Shown: positions 9,880 to 20,819, numbered from the stretch's first letter. The stretch is 64,000 nucleotides of DNA from Lumbricus rubellus (GCA_945859605.1 OX243822.1:20540341-20604340); one strand, 5' to 3'. Notes: generated from the letters alone by a model not told the origin. Numbers and translations: made by a program.

Positions 9880-11370
9880 TTGCCAGCTATTTATGAACGA
9901 TAAAATCATGAAAATTTCATTAAGAAGTCGTTTTACAGAGTCGCAGAGACTACCAGTATAAGAATGTCAAACTTTTATTGTAAAAGAAATGGGTTTCGTC
10001 TTTATACTATGATCACAAAGTTAAAAGTTTAGGCCCATAGCCTAACAAGTTTATAAGTACACTGTCTTATGGGTAGGCCTATTGTATAGGAAACCCTAGG
10101 GGCATGTCATATGTAGGGGGTTTTACGGGCTCAACCCACCCAAAGTGTGTAATTTCCTAAATAAAAAAAATTATTCTGTGAAGGTCTATGATAGCCTATA
10201 CGTTTGTGTATTTTGCAACTATTGCTTAGTGTTGAGCCACTAGCAGAGGGATGAGTTGGGGGGAGGAGATATGACTCTCCCCATTATCTAAATGTGTTTT
10301 TTTTATTTTCACGCTGCAGTTTAGACTCATTTAACGAAAATGCTCATCATTTCAATGCTGGTTGTTGATCACTGTGTACCTTTCTTATTAGGCTACGAAG
10401 CAAGCAGTTGTAGGCTAGATATTTGCATCCCAGTTGTTTTTTCACTTTTTGGAATTTGCACGCTGTAATTAACCTTTTTAAGCTGTCATCTTCACAAATT
10501 GCTCATGAATTCAATGCTCAGAAACGTGGTTTAGGATATCATAAAATATCCCCTTCCCATTATTTAATTTTTTTGCACAATATAGCCGGTCAGTTCGGTC
10601 AAGTTTGTCCTAGACACACAAAAAATTCATTATAGGTTAAAAGTGTGTTTAACATTGTAGTAGTCCTGTGAAGTTTGGAAAGGTCCAGAATTCAGCAAAA
10701 TATCAACTCTTTTGGTATATCAAATTGAGTAGTCTGCTGTCAGTTGTACAATGCTCAGCAACATCCATTTTGGGATCCAGACAAATCCCATGGACATTTC
10801 CCCGGAACATCCTCTCTGGATTCCACCAGAGCGTTTCAATAGGACAATTCCCTGAACATTTTCCTCAAATGTAGGCTACCCACGTAGCCTACGTGTAAGC
10901 AATTTCCATTTGTTCTGACTTCAATTGTGCTTTAATGTTTGAGGGTGGAATTTATAAGTCATTTGCTTAACTTGATTTTGAACTTCAATTGTTGAGCAAC
11001 CAAGCTTTTATTGCTTGATTAATGTTTGCTTAAACAGACTAAAAACCTTTACTAGAAAAAAAGTATTAATTTACTGTTGCTTCCCTGCCTCAAAAAATTA
11101 TCACTAAAATTCATTAGACCTAATAAAATATCGTTCATTTTTATTTGAGACCTATAATTTTATTATAAAAACAATGCAGAGTCAGTAGATATAAAATATA
11201 CTTTAACAACATTTTAACAATTAATGTAATAAATTATGAGTTGTGAAAGCGAGCGCCAAATAGATGCAGAGACAAATTTAAGTGGCTGTAAAGCAAAGGT
11301 CATACTAAATTAGGATCTACCCTTGAGATGGCGGGAAGAACGTTCAATAGAAATTTACCGTGGGTGTGGG
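9880..11370. other. Intron, no recognisable gene or element
   Basis: AT-rich sequence with several TAGGCCTA words and short C or G tracts (10100-10280). Reading frames are short and without recognisable content. Confidence 0.55.
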
Positions 11371-11383
11371 GGAGGGGTGGTAC

Positions 11384-12062
11384 GATTGTAGGACATTATC
11401 CCCCCCGGACATTATCCCCCCCGGACAAAAGCCCCCCGGATATTATCCCCCCGATTTTGACTAGGACATTATCCCCTCCGGACATTATCCCCCCCGATTT
11501 TGACTAGGACATTATCCCCTCCGGACATTATCCCCCCCCCCTTCTGTGCAGTTGGTCTGTTTCTTCATTTAATTGATAAAGATTAATCGTTATGGTTTTG
11601 TCCGCTGTGTGAACTTGTTAATGCCGTCACCGATACATACATACATACATACATACATACATACATACATACATACATACATGCATGCATGCATGCATGC
11701 ATACATACATACATACACACATACATACATACATACATGTATCCATGCATACATGCATACATACATACATCCAGACATGCATACATACATGCATGCATGC
11801 ATACATACATACATCCAGACATGCATACATACATGCATGCATGCATACATACATGCATACATATTCAACTGTAGGCCTAATGTCTAATGTATGGATGTTT
11901 AACATAGGCCTATTCTTATATTTTTTGCATCATTTTTAGGTAATGTTATCATAGACAGGGGATAATGTCCTGCCCCAGGGGGGATAATGTCTGGAGGGGG
12001 CTTTTGTCCGGGGGGATAATGTCCGGGGGGATAATGTCCGGGGGGGATAATGTCCGTTTCCC
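11384..12062. mobile_element. Foldback element D (inverted arrays of GGACATTATCCCCC)
   Basis: The left array (about 11393-11541) repeats GGACATTATCCCCCC and GGACAAAAGCCCCCC. The right array (about 11955-12056) repeats the complements GGGGGATAATGTCC and GGGGGCTTTTGTCC. Both sides have a perfect 9-bp duplication GGGTGGTAC (11375-11383 and 12063-12071). The centre is a CATA microsatellite and AT-rich DNA, not the CATCCAGCTTC core of elements A-C. There is no coding capacity; frames read through the arrays give repeats such as PPGHYPPGH and are not genes. Confidence 0.8.
11632..11862. repeat. CATA/CATG tetranucleotide microsatellite
   Basis: About 230 bases of CATA with interspersed CATG and CCAGACATGCATA higher-order repeats, inside foldback element D. 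All six frames stay open for 60-104 codons because of the 4-base period; these are not proteins. Confidence 0.95.
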
Positions 12063-12071
12063 GGGTGGTAC

Positions 12072-12640
12072 AGAGGGAGATATGCTGGGGAGATGTCCAG
12101 AAGAAACTCTCTTTTGCCCATCTATCATAAGAGGGGAGATTTCCTTCTGGCACAAGTTGGATCAGGCTACTTAATTACTCCCCCCACGTGGCAAGCCCTG
12201 ATGGGTGCGAATGTGATTGAAGTGCAGGGAGAAATTATAAGTGAGTGTTAAGATAAAGTCAAATTAAATGAAGATTACCCTGTGTTGTGACGGGGAGGGT
12301 ATTTTCGGGGAATTTACCAGGAAAAAGTCTATGGGAGATGCTAGGGAATACCGAGGGGAAAATGTTCAGGAGGAAATCTTCTATACTCAACTTTATCATT
12401 AGGGGGGGAAACTTTTCCCCCCCTGGACCAAATTGGAAGCAGTCTGATTCCATCCCCCCATGGCGTAGTAGGCCCTGCTTGGGCCTCTGCATTTTATGCC
12501 TCCCCATCCTGGTGGGGTCTCACCCTGGCTTCCGATAAAGAATATAGCGTAAACGTCAACTGCATTTATCTAAAAGAAGGCGATACTCGGGTGCAAATCT
12601 CATGATTGTAATCAACCCACTAACAAGTGCTACACTCAGA
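12072..12640. other. Intron with two diverged copies of a GGGAGATGCTGGGG-type segment
   Basis: 12072-12180 (AGAGGGAGATATGCTGGGGA) and 12320-12420 (TGGGAGATGCTAGGGAATACC) resemble each other and both run on to an ATCAT(A)AG...GGGGGAAA/GGGGAGA stretch. It looks like an old duplicated repeat. No coding content is seen. Confidence 0.35.
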
Positions 12641-12945
12641 AGGTTGTGAAGAAATTCCAAGTGAAGTCACTTCGAAACCACGGCATACATGTACGACATA
12701 CATCGTACATTATACATACAAAGTGTACGTATGTACACATACGCACAAACATGCATGTATAAATTATACAGAATTGGTCTACAGTATTATATAAATTCTT
12801 ACATGCATGCTTAAAATACCTACAATCTACATGTAGGCACACAGACATACAAACACACATATAAAGCCTACGTACATGTACAATGTACATACATTTAGTC
12901 ATGCGGTGTTAAAGTAGAAGACTGGGTTCCTTTTGGTTTCTACAG

Positions 12946-13127
12946 CCAGGGCCGAGGAAACTTTCTTCGGAATAGATATGGACCTGGAACTGGAGCAATC
13001 TACTTCCGTGACGTTGAATGCGTTGGAACTGAATTGGCAATCGACGACTGCTTGCACTCACTGCAGGGAGACGTCGGAGACTGCACCCACGACAACGATG
13101 TCTCGATCTCATGCGTAGGAGATGGAG
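12946..13127 (+). CDS. SRCR copy 1, exon 3 (second half of SRCR domain 1)
   Basis: The exon follows TTTCTACAG and reads QGRGNFLRNRYGPGTGAIYF, DVECVGTELAIDDC, GDVGDCTHDN and VSISCVGDG, ending GGAG|GTGAGA in phase 1. It supplies cysteines 3-6 of the domain. Residue CLHSLQG differs from CPHSPLG in copies 2 and 3. At 182 bases it has the same length as its homologues at 35513-35694 and 59718-59899. Confidence 0.9.
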
Positions 13128-13312
13128 GTGAGACTTGTTGTGTTTTAAATTATTATTTATTTATTATAGTATTATTAATTTATCATTATTTAGTAGTGCT
13201 GTTGTTCGATTAAAAAATTTAATCGAAATTAATCGCACGATTAATTTTTTTAATCGCAATTAACCCATTAGTACCTAGCGTCCCCCCAAATTTGACCTTA
13301 CCTTAGAACCTT

Positions 13313-13800
13313 AGTCCTTCCCGTGCAGCTCTGCACATCGGGCAACGCAGCTTCTCCATTCCACTCTATCCATTGCCACCTCGACAGCATTGTTCCACGT
13401 CATCTCCAGACCCTGCAAATCCTCCCGTACAGTCTCCATCCAGTTCTTCCTTGGTCTCCCTCTGCCATGTCTTCCCTCCGGTGTCCAAAATGTTGCTTGT
13501 TTTGCTCTCCTCTCCTCTCTTGCTCAATTCTTGTTACATGCCCCATCCACTTTGGTCGCTTCTTTCTGATGATAATCTCCATTTTTTCCTGTCTAGTTCT
13601 TTCTCTGATGCTTTTATTTGTTATTTTGTCTCTCCATGAGATGTGTAGAATTCGTCTCAGCCATCTATGATGTGCCGCCTCCAATCGCTTTCCATTTGCC
13701 ACCGTCTCAGCTCCATATAGAATTGTGCTCAACACTATAGCCTCATATAACCGGATCTTAGTCTTCAAGCTACATCCATTGCTTTTCCAAATCTTCTCTA
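13313..13800 (-). pseudogene. LINE C-terminal fragment nested in the hAT-type element
   Basis: The minus strand reads TKIRLYEAIVLSTILYGAET, then RRILHISWRDKITN, PKWMGHVTRIEQ and, after a frame break, a WR-type terminus near 13320. This is the thumb and tail of a non-LTR polyprotein. The complementary tail of the same family lies at 33225-33430 on the plus strand. Confidence 0.65.
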
Positions 13801-14029
13801 GTTTTCCAAAAGCCGCATTTGCCTTCCCAACACCACTTCAAAAATTCACATAAAATTAAATATGCATTGAAGATGCAATTTAATGTAATAGTCGTCATGC
13901 CAACATGTTGATAAAGTTAATCTGGCAAAAAATGCGCACCAAAAATATTTTTATCGACTGAAAATTGTATTTTTAATCAGGCCATTGACCTATTTTAACA
14001 AATGTGAACATTGCAGTTAAAGTCATCCC

Positions 14030-14300
14030 TGGGCCGCAGGCCCATTGGCGAGGCGCTCATCTCCTTTCCTAAGCCCTTGAGCCGGCAATGGACGAATCCC
14101 AAGGTCCTGGGCACGGGGCCAGTGATTTCTCAGGACTTGCCGTTTACTTCCCAGCTTACGCCGGTACCAAATTATACTGCTTGGTGACAGAGGCACGTGT
14201 GCGTGAACAACTTGCCCAAGGTCGTTACCCGGATTTGAACCCGCAACCTTCCGCTCTGTGAGCGGACGCGTTACCGGTCCGCCACCAGGTCGCACCTGGT
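14030..14300 (-). mobile_element. tRNA-derived SINE of a second family
   Basis: The minus strand begins TGCGACCTGGTGGCGGACCG with an A-box-like stretch and has a GGTTGCGGGTTCAAATCC B box 45 bases later, then a GTGACCTTGGGCAAGTTG-like body. It differs in sequence from the TGGGGCGC family in this window. Confidence 0.65.
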
Positions 14301-14461
14301 GGCGGACATTGCAGACATTCCGTTTTTTATTTAAAATTTTGTGTGTGCATTTCTACAAATCTGTATTTGGTTTTACAAACGTTGGTATATACTATTACAT
14401 AAATATTTATATAAAATTCATTTTATTAAAATATAACATATGCATTTTATCACTGAAGCGC

Positions 14462-16135
14462 TGACCCATTTTTGAGGACGCAAGGCACGAATGGGTACGT
14501 GAAGTTCAGTACACGCAGTTTTGCATCTTCTAAGCCATTTTACTCAGATATTGTTTGAAAAGAAGCATAAACGGCGCTTTGTAGGCAGAAGTATCACTCG
14601 CAGTGAGAGTTAGCATTATATCATGTTATTTGACTCAAAAAATTATTGACAACTTCAACTGTAGGCTACATCAGGCCATTATGCATAGCCTACATGAATA
14701 TTTCACATGGATAGAAATCGTCCAGAATCTACTAAGCCTATGCAATGGAGTGCAAAATAATAGTCAAAATGCACTCATTTTTGGTATACAATTGCTAGAA
14801 AATTAAATTTAATAATTTAATTTATTATAATTTATTTGAAATAAACAAGAAAAAAATTAGTCGCGATGTAATTTGTCATTCTTTTGTAAGGTGTCAGCCA
14901 AACTCAAGAAGTGCCATTGTGCATTGTGCTCAGTATGACATTCCTGTAACATTTCCAGTTGGGCCTACTAAATTTTCAGGCAGGCCTAATAACTAGTCAA
15001 TGGCATCATACTAGATGTTCAATACGCCACTCGGCTTTTGTTCTGATTCGCATCCATGTCACCATATGGATGAGTTGGTATATGGATCCAAAGCCTGGAT
15101 TAGTCAGGAGGCATATTGGTTGTCAATTCAGTTGATTCCTACTAACAAGTAGTGGTCCTTTCACCACTTCTTTGCCACTCTCAGACTGCAACTAAGCCTT
15201 CTTTGCTGCACAGCAGACTGTTCGTTGAATACACCACATGGTTACTTTACTCAGTCAGACCTAAAATGGAGTTTGGGTCATGAGTCCTCAACTTGGTGAG
15301 GGTGGTCATTGCAACAACTATGTTGTGTAGGCTACTATGACTACTTCTTTACCACTCTGAGACTGCTACAGCAGATGAGCAAAATATACCACTACTGAGA
15401 CGATACAGGCCAACAAATGTGGAGATTTTCACTTCCTTTGGTCGAGCTGTTCAATGTAGAAAAGTGAGGGCCAGTTCATGGATCTAAACACATTCTGGAG
15501 ATATTCACTTCCTTTGGTCGAGCTGTTCAATGTAGAAAAGTGAGGGCCAGTTCATGGATCTAAACACATTCTGTGTCTATTTATAGGGAAATGTAAGCTG
15601 ACTGTATGAACCAGAAAGTATGAAGTTCACTTATACTTTAGCACTAGATTCCATATGTTGTAACTCAGATGCGTTGTTCGAATGAAAGTGTGCGAAAAGT
15701 TTGAGAAAAATTATAGGTCGGTCCACATACAGAGGGTTAGGCCAACAATCTACTACATGAAACCAGTCAAAAGCACTTTAGCACTTGAAACAGCTTCATG
15801 CAGCTGTCTTATAATCTCTCTGTAACAGTGTTGGCTGCTAATGCTACAAGATGTTGATCTGAGACATGAACAGCATTATTACGATATGCTGCGTGTAAGC
15901 AATGCATTTCAAAATGTGAACAATTAGGCACAAAAATGTATTCAGGCATACCATTTTTGCTGAATTTTTGCTTATAAATTTGATTTTCAATGATTCTGAG
16001 TACAAATTATATATTTGGTTCTCTTAACTAGACTGTATCGACAGTCTTGAGAGATATAACCTGTACATAATCACCATGTAAATCTTCACGTACCCATTCG
16101 TGCCGAGTGTCCCCAAAAATGGGACGCTTCAAAAA
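14462..16135. repeat. Distant inverted repeat inside the hAT-type element
   Basis: GACCCATTTTTGAGGACGC near 14462 with CACGAATGGGTACGTGAAG next to it recurs as its complement at 16085-16132 (CTTCACGTACCCATTCGTG, then CCCCAAAAATGGGAC). The arms, about 55 bases each, may be the ends of another nested element. Confidence 0.5.
15421..15572. repeat. 76-bp tandem duplication
   Basis: GGAGAT(T/A)TTCACTTCC...AAACACATTCT occurs twice in direct succession, nearly identical. It is non-coding and lies within the hAT-type insertion. Confidence 0.85.
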
Positions 16136-16961
16136 CTAGTCAAATTTTTTATATTTTTTATTGTCCAAACTCGTCATTTGCAACAAAGTTTTTATGTTTT
16201 AAGGTGATTTTGAAAAATCAGGCACTAATGGGAATCGCAATGCATTTCCTTCAAATATATTAGGGCCTAATCCTACTATTTTTTAAGGACCACTGAAGCA
16301 TACAATTTTTAATGACTGAATGCATTCTTTTTCTGCAAACATATTCAATAACCTTTGGCTTACTCCTATTGAATTTCTGCATTTAGTTTATTGAACAGTT
16401 TTGTATGACAGACAGAATTGAAACGCTGTTCACATCAGTCATATGCTAAAAAAACAGTTAATTTTTTCATTTGAGCCACCTTCAATTAAAATGATATAGC
16501 CTAGGCCTAAATGGGAAACCTAGACAACCGTTTTCTGACTATTTTTTTACCCCCCGGTTACCAACAACTGTAACCGAAAAGGGGTTACCCTATAAGGGTT
16601 AATCATATCTAATTATCCTAACGCGTACGATTAATGCGTTAAAGTTTTTAATCGCAGAATTTTTTAACGCGTTAATCGCACGCGTTAACGCGATTAAATC
16701 AACAGCCCTATTATTTAGATAGGATCCGAAACGAGGTGACTAGGAAGAAGCTGGGGAAAAACAGTGGTGGACAAGATCAGAAAAAGAAGACTCGCCTGGT
16801 TCGGGCACGTGACGCGAATTGAGGAGAATAGGCTAATAGCCGAAACTCTGCACGGACAGGGCATTGTGGAGGAAAACAGAAGCCAAGGTGGACAAGCGAA
16901 GACTTGGATAGATAATATAAAAGAAGATCTAATGGCGCAGGACATGGATATGAGAGATGCG

Positions 16962-17608
16962 TATGGTCGTCCGCACATAGGGACAAGAGGGGACACTTGC
17001 CCCCTCCTGGAAAATTGACATCTATTTTTGCTGGTAATTTTGTGTTTTAACAAATTCCTTTGCAAATGAGAATGAATTATATTAATGATGCATAAAATGA
17101 AACTAAGAAATCTACGTTTAGAAGCCTCTAAATTCCAGAACAAACACGCATCCACTTTGCTCGTGAATATGCTGCAGGACAGAGCAGGTGCCTGCAAACA
17201 GCTTTCGAGTGGTGCGTTAGAAGTCTAGAAATTACGATTAAAATAGCCTACATAGAAGTGACTAAAGGGAGCTCCTGCTCATGGAAAACTGACACCCATT
17301 TTTCACTCTTTTATTCATTCGTTCATTCATTCTGTGGACTTATTTCGGCCTTTCAGCACTCACTTTTAAATACTGCTTTTGATTTTTAAACAATTTTTCG
17401 CACTAATTAAGGAAATTATTTATAATTCATATTAAAAATCATAAAAAGCGAAACTGAGCAATTTACATATAGAAGTCTCCATGAAAAATACCTGTGCATG
17501 TTCTCAAATTCCTGTTTTGCATTTTTCAACCTTTTGCTACAAACATTAATTTTGAGCGTGACCATCGTGTTTTGCCCTCTTATGCAGACATTTCTGTGGA
17601 CACCCATG
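16962..17608. mobile_element. hAT-like MITE inside the LINE fragment, unit 1
   Basis: Ends TATGGTCGTCCGCACATAG and (complement) CATGGGTGTCCACAGAAAT are imperfect inverted repeats. Flanks are GAGATGCG (16954-16961) and GAGATCCG (17609-17616), an 8-bp duplication with one change. The allele in unit 2 is at 36002-36640, so this insertion predates the split of units 1 and 2. A short relative is at 22631-22942. Confidence 0.7.
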
Positions 17609-17686
17609 GAGATCCGGTGGACAAAATCAGGGACAGAGCAAGTTGGAGACCTCGTCGTTGCGTAGGACCTACGCTTGACTGACGCC

Positions 17687-17730
17687 TGACCAAGAAGAAG
17701 AAGAGGAGGAGGAAGAGGAAGAAGAAGAGT
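17687..17730 (+). repeat. Short GAA/GGA tract at the LINE tail
   Basis: About 44 bases of AAGAAG, GGAGGAAG and GAAGAAGAAG. The matching tract is about 746 bases in unit 2 and about 150 bases in unit 3. Confidence 0.9.
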
Positions 17731-17955
17731 TGCTGTTTTTTAAATATCAAGATATTTGCATACCGAAAGCGCAGCGCCTGCGAAGGAAACAATACAGATT
17801 TAAGTAATGCTTGACATGGATGAATTCTTCTCTATTATAGATTATAATTTATTTTCAAAAGAAATTTTCTATATAAGCGGCCAGCGACAAGTCGCTTGTT
17901 AAGAATTATAGTGCTTAATCTTTGCAACTGTGCATATGTTACTGTCTCCTTCTAG

Positions 17956-18097
17956 GTTACCCCGTTCGGCTGGTTGGCGGTTTCGAGCCCTACGAAGGAC
18001 GGCTGGAGATCCAATACCAAGGTGTCTGGGGAACAGTCTGTGATGACGGCTTCAACGCTCCAGATGCTCAGGTCGCATGCAACAGTCTCGGCTTTGG
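17956..18097 (+). CDS. SRCR copy 1, exon 4 (first half of SRCR domain 2)
   Basis: The exon follows CCTTCTAG and encodes GYPVRLVGGFEPYEGRLEIQ, GVWGTVCDDGFN and APDAQVACNSLGFG, ending GG|GTAAGT in phase 2. It brings the first two cysteines of domain 2. Homologues at 37726-37867 and 60949-61090 carry TQPYEGKLEI in place of FEPYEGRLEI. Confidence 0.9.
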
Positions 18098-18103
18098 GTA
18101 AGT

Positions 18104-18316
18104 AGAAGCCTTTCGCAACCCAATAAATAACCATAAAAATTAAAATTATTATTACAACTATTACTGTTTTTATTATTATAATTGTCACTATTGAAATAAT
18201 TAAATCAGGTGAAAGAGCTTTTCGCAACCCAATAAATAACCATAGAATTATAATTATTATTATAATTATTTCTGCTTTTATTATTATAATTGTCACCATT
18301 AAGATAATTAAATCAG
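18104..18316. repeat. Roughly 110-bp tandem duplication just after the exon 4 donor
   Basis: The block TTTCGCAACCCAATAAATAACCAT...AATTAAATCAGGT occurs twice in succession. Unit 3 also has two copies of its start (61101 and 61225), and unit 2 has related blocks on either side of an inserted MITE, so the duplication is ancestral. It is intronic. Confidence 0.75.
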
Positions 18317-18414
18317 GTCTAAGTAACAGTAGGTAAACGCAATGGAAGACGGTTTCAAGAGACTGATCAATACACAATAAGCACCGATGGTCTAGAGGAG
18401 TTATTGTGTGGTAG

Positions 18415-20000
18415 CATCATTGTCGAACTCCCTTTTAAACCTTGAACCATGTCGAAGTGTGGCCATCTATCCTGGCAGTTGCCAGTTGTTGCCTCAACAG
18501 GTTCCTTAATAGCTGGACTAGATGAGATGGAAAGCTCATTTCGAGCATGGTCAGCCATGCATAGTACTGTTGTTCATGTCGGACCCTAACAAAGGCTTTA
18601 GTAAAGTCGATGAAACAAAGATAAAAGGGTTGATTCCTATCTCTTGCTTTCTCTAGTAAGAGCTTAAGGTTCAATATCTGGTCTCTCGTTCCTCTTCTTG
18701 GCCTAAACTCCGCTTGTTCCTGAGAAATTTCATCACCGAGCTTGTATTACATCCGGTCTAGCATCACGCGCAACAAAATCTTGCTCGCATGTGAAACCAG
18801 TGCGATAGTTCTGTAATTTTACACTGTAGTGGCTCACCCTTTTTGGGAAGCGGAATAAACGTTGATTGAGTCCACTCTTCTGGGCATTTTCCAGTCTTCC
18901 ACACTATCGTGCATATCTCGTGTAGATTGTCACTGTCATTTGTCCTCCAAATCTTAAGAGTTCTGCGGCCACATCATCCTGGTGCCTTTCGTGGTACCGA
19001 CCACTGGCGGAAACCTAGGGGAGACAGGGGAGACGGTCCCCCCAAAGAAAGTGTTGAGAGGACGGCCCATGCATTCGCCCCCCCCCTCCCCCAATGTTTT
19101 AGCGCAAGGACAAAAATGTTTTTGACTTTTTCGGCAGGACGGCAAAAAAGATCTAAAAACTGTTGTTCGGTTGGTGAGAATCGAAAAATTTCTTAAACTT
19201 TTTGGCCGGATGACTAAAAAAAAGGTCATCAACTTTTTTGGCGGTGAAAATGGAAAAATTTCTTGACTTTTTGGCCGGGTGAAATTTTTTTTTTCTTCTT
19301 TCCTTTCGCCACTCCTTCGTCCCCCCCCCCCCAAATCTCTGGCCAGGTTTCCGCCTATGGTACCGACTTCATTATTGCTCGTCGGATGGATTTCTTCTTT
19401 AAACGCTTGAATGTCATTATCTATATTTTCGTCTTCGTCGCTGTTTAGTTGCTCGCTGTATTCTCTCCATCTCTGATTCACCTTCTCTGGTTCAACAAAT
19501 TTCTTGCCTGTGGCATCTTTAATGGCCGTGGTACGAGGGACGAATGAACCAGTGAGTCGCTTCACTGTTTAGAAGACTGATCTGCTGTTATATTTTTTCC
19601 GTTTTCTTCTAATTCACTTAACAGTGTTTCTAGCTCTTCCTGCTTGTCCTTTCTCTGTCTTTTCTGTACTTCGCCTCGCAGTCTTTTGTATTCCGTGGGT
19701 GATTTTGTTTTTGTCATCGCGTCTCTTCTCTACCCATTCCAAAGTGTCTTTTCAGGTCCCTGCAGTTCTTGTGCTTATGATGGTCTTTACGCATTATTAC
19801 TTTTGCTGCGCATAGGCCTAAAGTAGCTTCCTTCAGTTGCCGCCATGGTTCGTCCGGTGTTCTCGGTTCGTCTATTCCTTCCAGTTCTTCGACCTGTTTG
19901 TGACTTCCAATTGATATTGTTGCTCAACCTGGTAATTTTTTAGTTTCTCAAGATCCAAGGGTAACGGTTTGCTTATTTTTGAATCTTAGCGCCGTTGTAG
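18415..20000 (-). pseudogene. LINE reverse-transcriptase fragment, minus strand, unit 1
   Basis: Minus-strand frames include NLKLLLEKARDRNQPFYLCF followed by IDFTKAFVRVRHEQQ, the RT finger/palm start, and upstream of it LTGSFVPRTTAIKDATGKKF with VNQRWREYSEQL, the linker before RT. Order and spacing fit a non-LTR polyprotein. It has frame breaks, no complete palm and an inserted MITE (19002-19359). The homologue in unit 2 is at 41757-42960, and a short 5' part remains in unit 3 (62186-62330). Confidence 0.7.
19002..19359. mobile_element. hAT-like MITE inside the LINE of unit 1
   Basis: Ends CACTGGCGGAAACC and (complement) CATAGGCGGAAACC are flanked by an exact 8-bp duplication GTACCGAC (18994-19001 and 19360-19367). 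Unit 2 is uninterrupted here (near 42190, GTGGTGCCGACTTC), so insertion followed duplication. It contains C-rich tracts and a repeated CTTTTTGGCCGG word. Confidence 0.85.
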
Positions 20001-20174
20001 GCCTATTGCAGGCCGTCTGTTCTGCTAGTAGTTATGATTGATGTTATTTAAGATGAATGCATAACTCTATGCTGTAACTAGCTGCGGTGCGGTCTGTCAA
20101 CCTGATTGCTGAATAAACGGAAATAATTAATTATAATTATTACAATACCTATTCGTGCAATTTGTTTTATGCAG

Positions 20175-20373
20175 ATACCAAGGCTTCCTGGTGGATAACA
20201 CATTCGGTGAGACGACCGGAGTGATACACCTGGATAATGTTGAGTGTACGGGGGATGAAACGAACATTGGTTACTGCGCACATAATCCATGGGGAAATCA
20301 CAACTGCCAACACAGCGAGGACGTCGCACTCATTTGCTCCAGTGTCGGTCAGTTCCGCAGCACTAAGTCTTAG
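20175..20373 (+). CDS. SRCR copy 1, exon 5 (second half of SRCR domain 2 and stop)
   Basis: After TTTATGCAG the exon reads YQGFLVDNTFGETTGVIHL, DNVECTGDETNIGYC, PWGNHNCQHSED and ALICSSVGQFRSTKS, then TAG. The four cysteines complete domain 2. The stop is reached 8-10 residues after the last cysteine in all three copies, which argues for a true C-terminus. A possible alternative donor, GTCAGT, overlaps the end (see the findings). Confidence 0.88.
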
Positions 20374-20399
20374 CATTTTTAGCTGGAAATCATGCATGC

Positions 20400-20612
20400 C
20401 GACATATTATGGATAGGTATGTGCATTGTGCACTGTGTATGCATATAATTTGAATTATGTGTGTTTGTATGTATATGTAGGAATGCACATGTGCATGTAC
20501 TATGTATGCATATATATATGTGTATGTATAATTGTACATGTATATGCGTAAGTATATAATTATGTAGGCCTATATATATAATTTATATATGCATAATGTT
20601 AATTTAACTATA
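20400..20612. repeat. TATA/TGTA-rich simple repeat after exon 5
   Basis: Alternating TGTATATATG-type words. The same tract follows exon 5 in units 2 (43380-43600) and 3 (62690-63010). Confidence 0.8.
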
Positions 20613-20614
20613 CA

Positions 20615-20694
20615 GGGGGCCAGGTAGAGTAATGGATAACACGCTGGCATAGAGTGCGAGAGGTAACGAGTTCGAGCCCCCGTTGGGCGGACAT
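20615..20694 (+). mobile_element. tRNA-Arg-like short repeat
   Basis: GTAGAGTAATGGATAACACG resembles a tRNA-Arg D-arm/A box, and AACGAGTTCGAGCCCCCGTT a T-arm/B box. The acceptor arms pair weakly (GGCC/GGGC with G-U pairs). Copies are at 44435-44510 and 63016-63094 in the same place in each unit, each followed by GATCCCTCGGGATTTCAAA within about 10-205 bases. A tRNA-derived repeat is preferred over a tRNA gene. Confidence 0.55.
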
Positions 20695-20819
20695 TTGAGA
20701 TCCCTCGGGATTTCAAAAAATATCTATATTATGCTGCTGCTCCTGCTGCTGATCATGATGATCTAAGCACATATGGAGTAGCGGTCTACTCCACAAACAA
20801 AAAACACATAGCGGGGCGA

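Larger units (their letters stand above)
13194..16710. mobile_element. 3.5-kb hAT-type element (TAGKGCTGTTG ends) with nested insertions
   Basis: Left end TAGTGCTGTTG and right end (complement) TAGGGCTGTTG are flanked by a perfect 8-bp duplication TTATTTAG (13186-13193 and 16711-16718). Both subterminal regions are built from ATTAATCGCGA-type words and complements. Inside are a LINE piece (about 13313-13800), a SINE (about 14030-14300) and an inverted repeat. No transposase frame was recognised. Units 2 and 3 lack the insertion at the matching place (near 35755 and 60455). Confidence 0.75.
16725..17740 (+). pseudogene. LINE 3' fragment with GAA-rich tail, unit 1
   Basis: Plus-strand frames read TVVDKIRKRRLAWFGHVTRI, then KTWIDNIKED and, after an inserted hAT MITE (16962-17608), a DPVDKIRDRASWRPRR segment and a TGACGC-CAAGAAGAAG tail. 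This is the C-terminus and 3' tail of a non-LTR element. The same insertion is in unit 2 (35765-37482) and, with an internal deletion, in unit 3 (60471-60730), so it is ancestral to the array. Confidence 0.7.
3882..20373 (+). other. SRCR gene copy 1: secreted protein with two SRCR domains (five exons)
   Basis: Exons are 3882-3936, 6949-7093, 12946-13127, 17956-18097 and 20175-20373, giving 723 bases and 240 residues. All introns start GT and end AG, with phases 1, 2, 1, 2. The product starts with a signal peptide (MGAFDYVACCFALFAFCT) and has SRCR domains at about residues 22-125 and 130-230. Each domain has six cysteines, the group A pattern, and is split by a phase 2 intron after the LGF motif, as is typical of group A. 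There is no membrane segment, so the protein should be secreted. Such proteins bind microbial or other polyanionic ligands in several animals; the ligand here is unknown. Introns hold LINEs, hAT elements and foldback elements. A transcript model from RNA would confirm the start and any further 3' exon. Confidence 0.85.

Noticed and set aside
11573..11939. Several overlapping 60-104-codon frames with HTYIHTYIHT or VCMYVCMY repeats
   Set aside because: Tetranucleotide CATA repeat read in all frames; inside foldback element D.
11899..12174. PPGHYPPGH / SGGIMSGGIMSGG peptides
   Set aside because: Translation of the GGACATTATCCCCC arrays. Similar peptides from arrays of elements A and B are rejected for the same reason.
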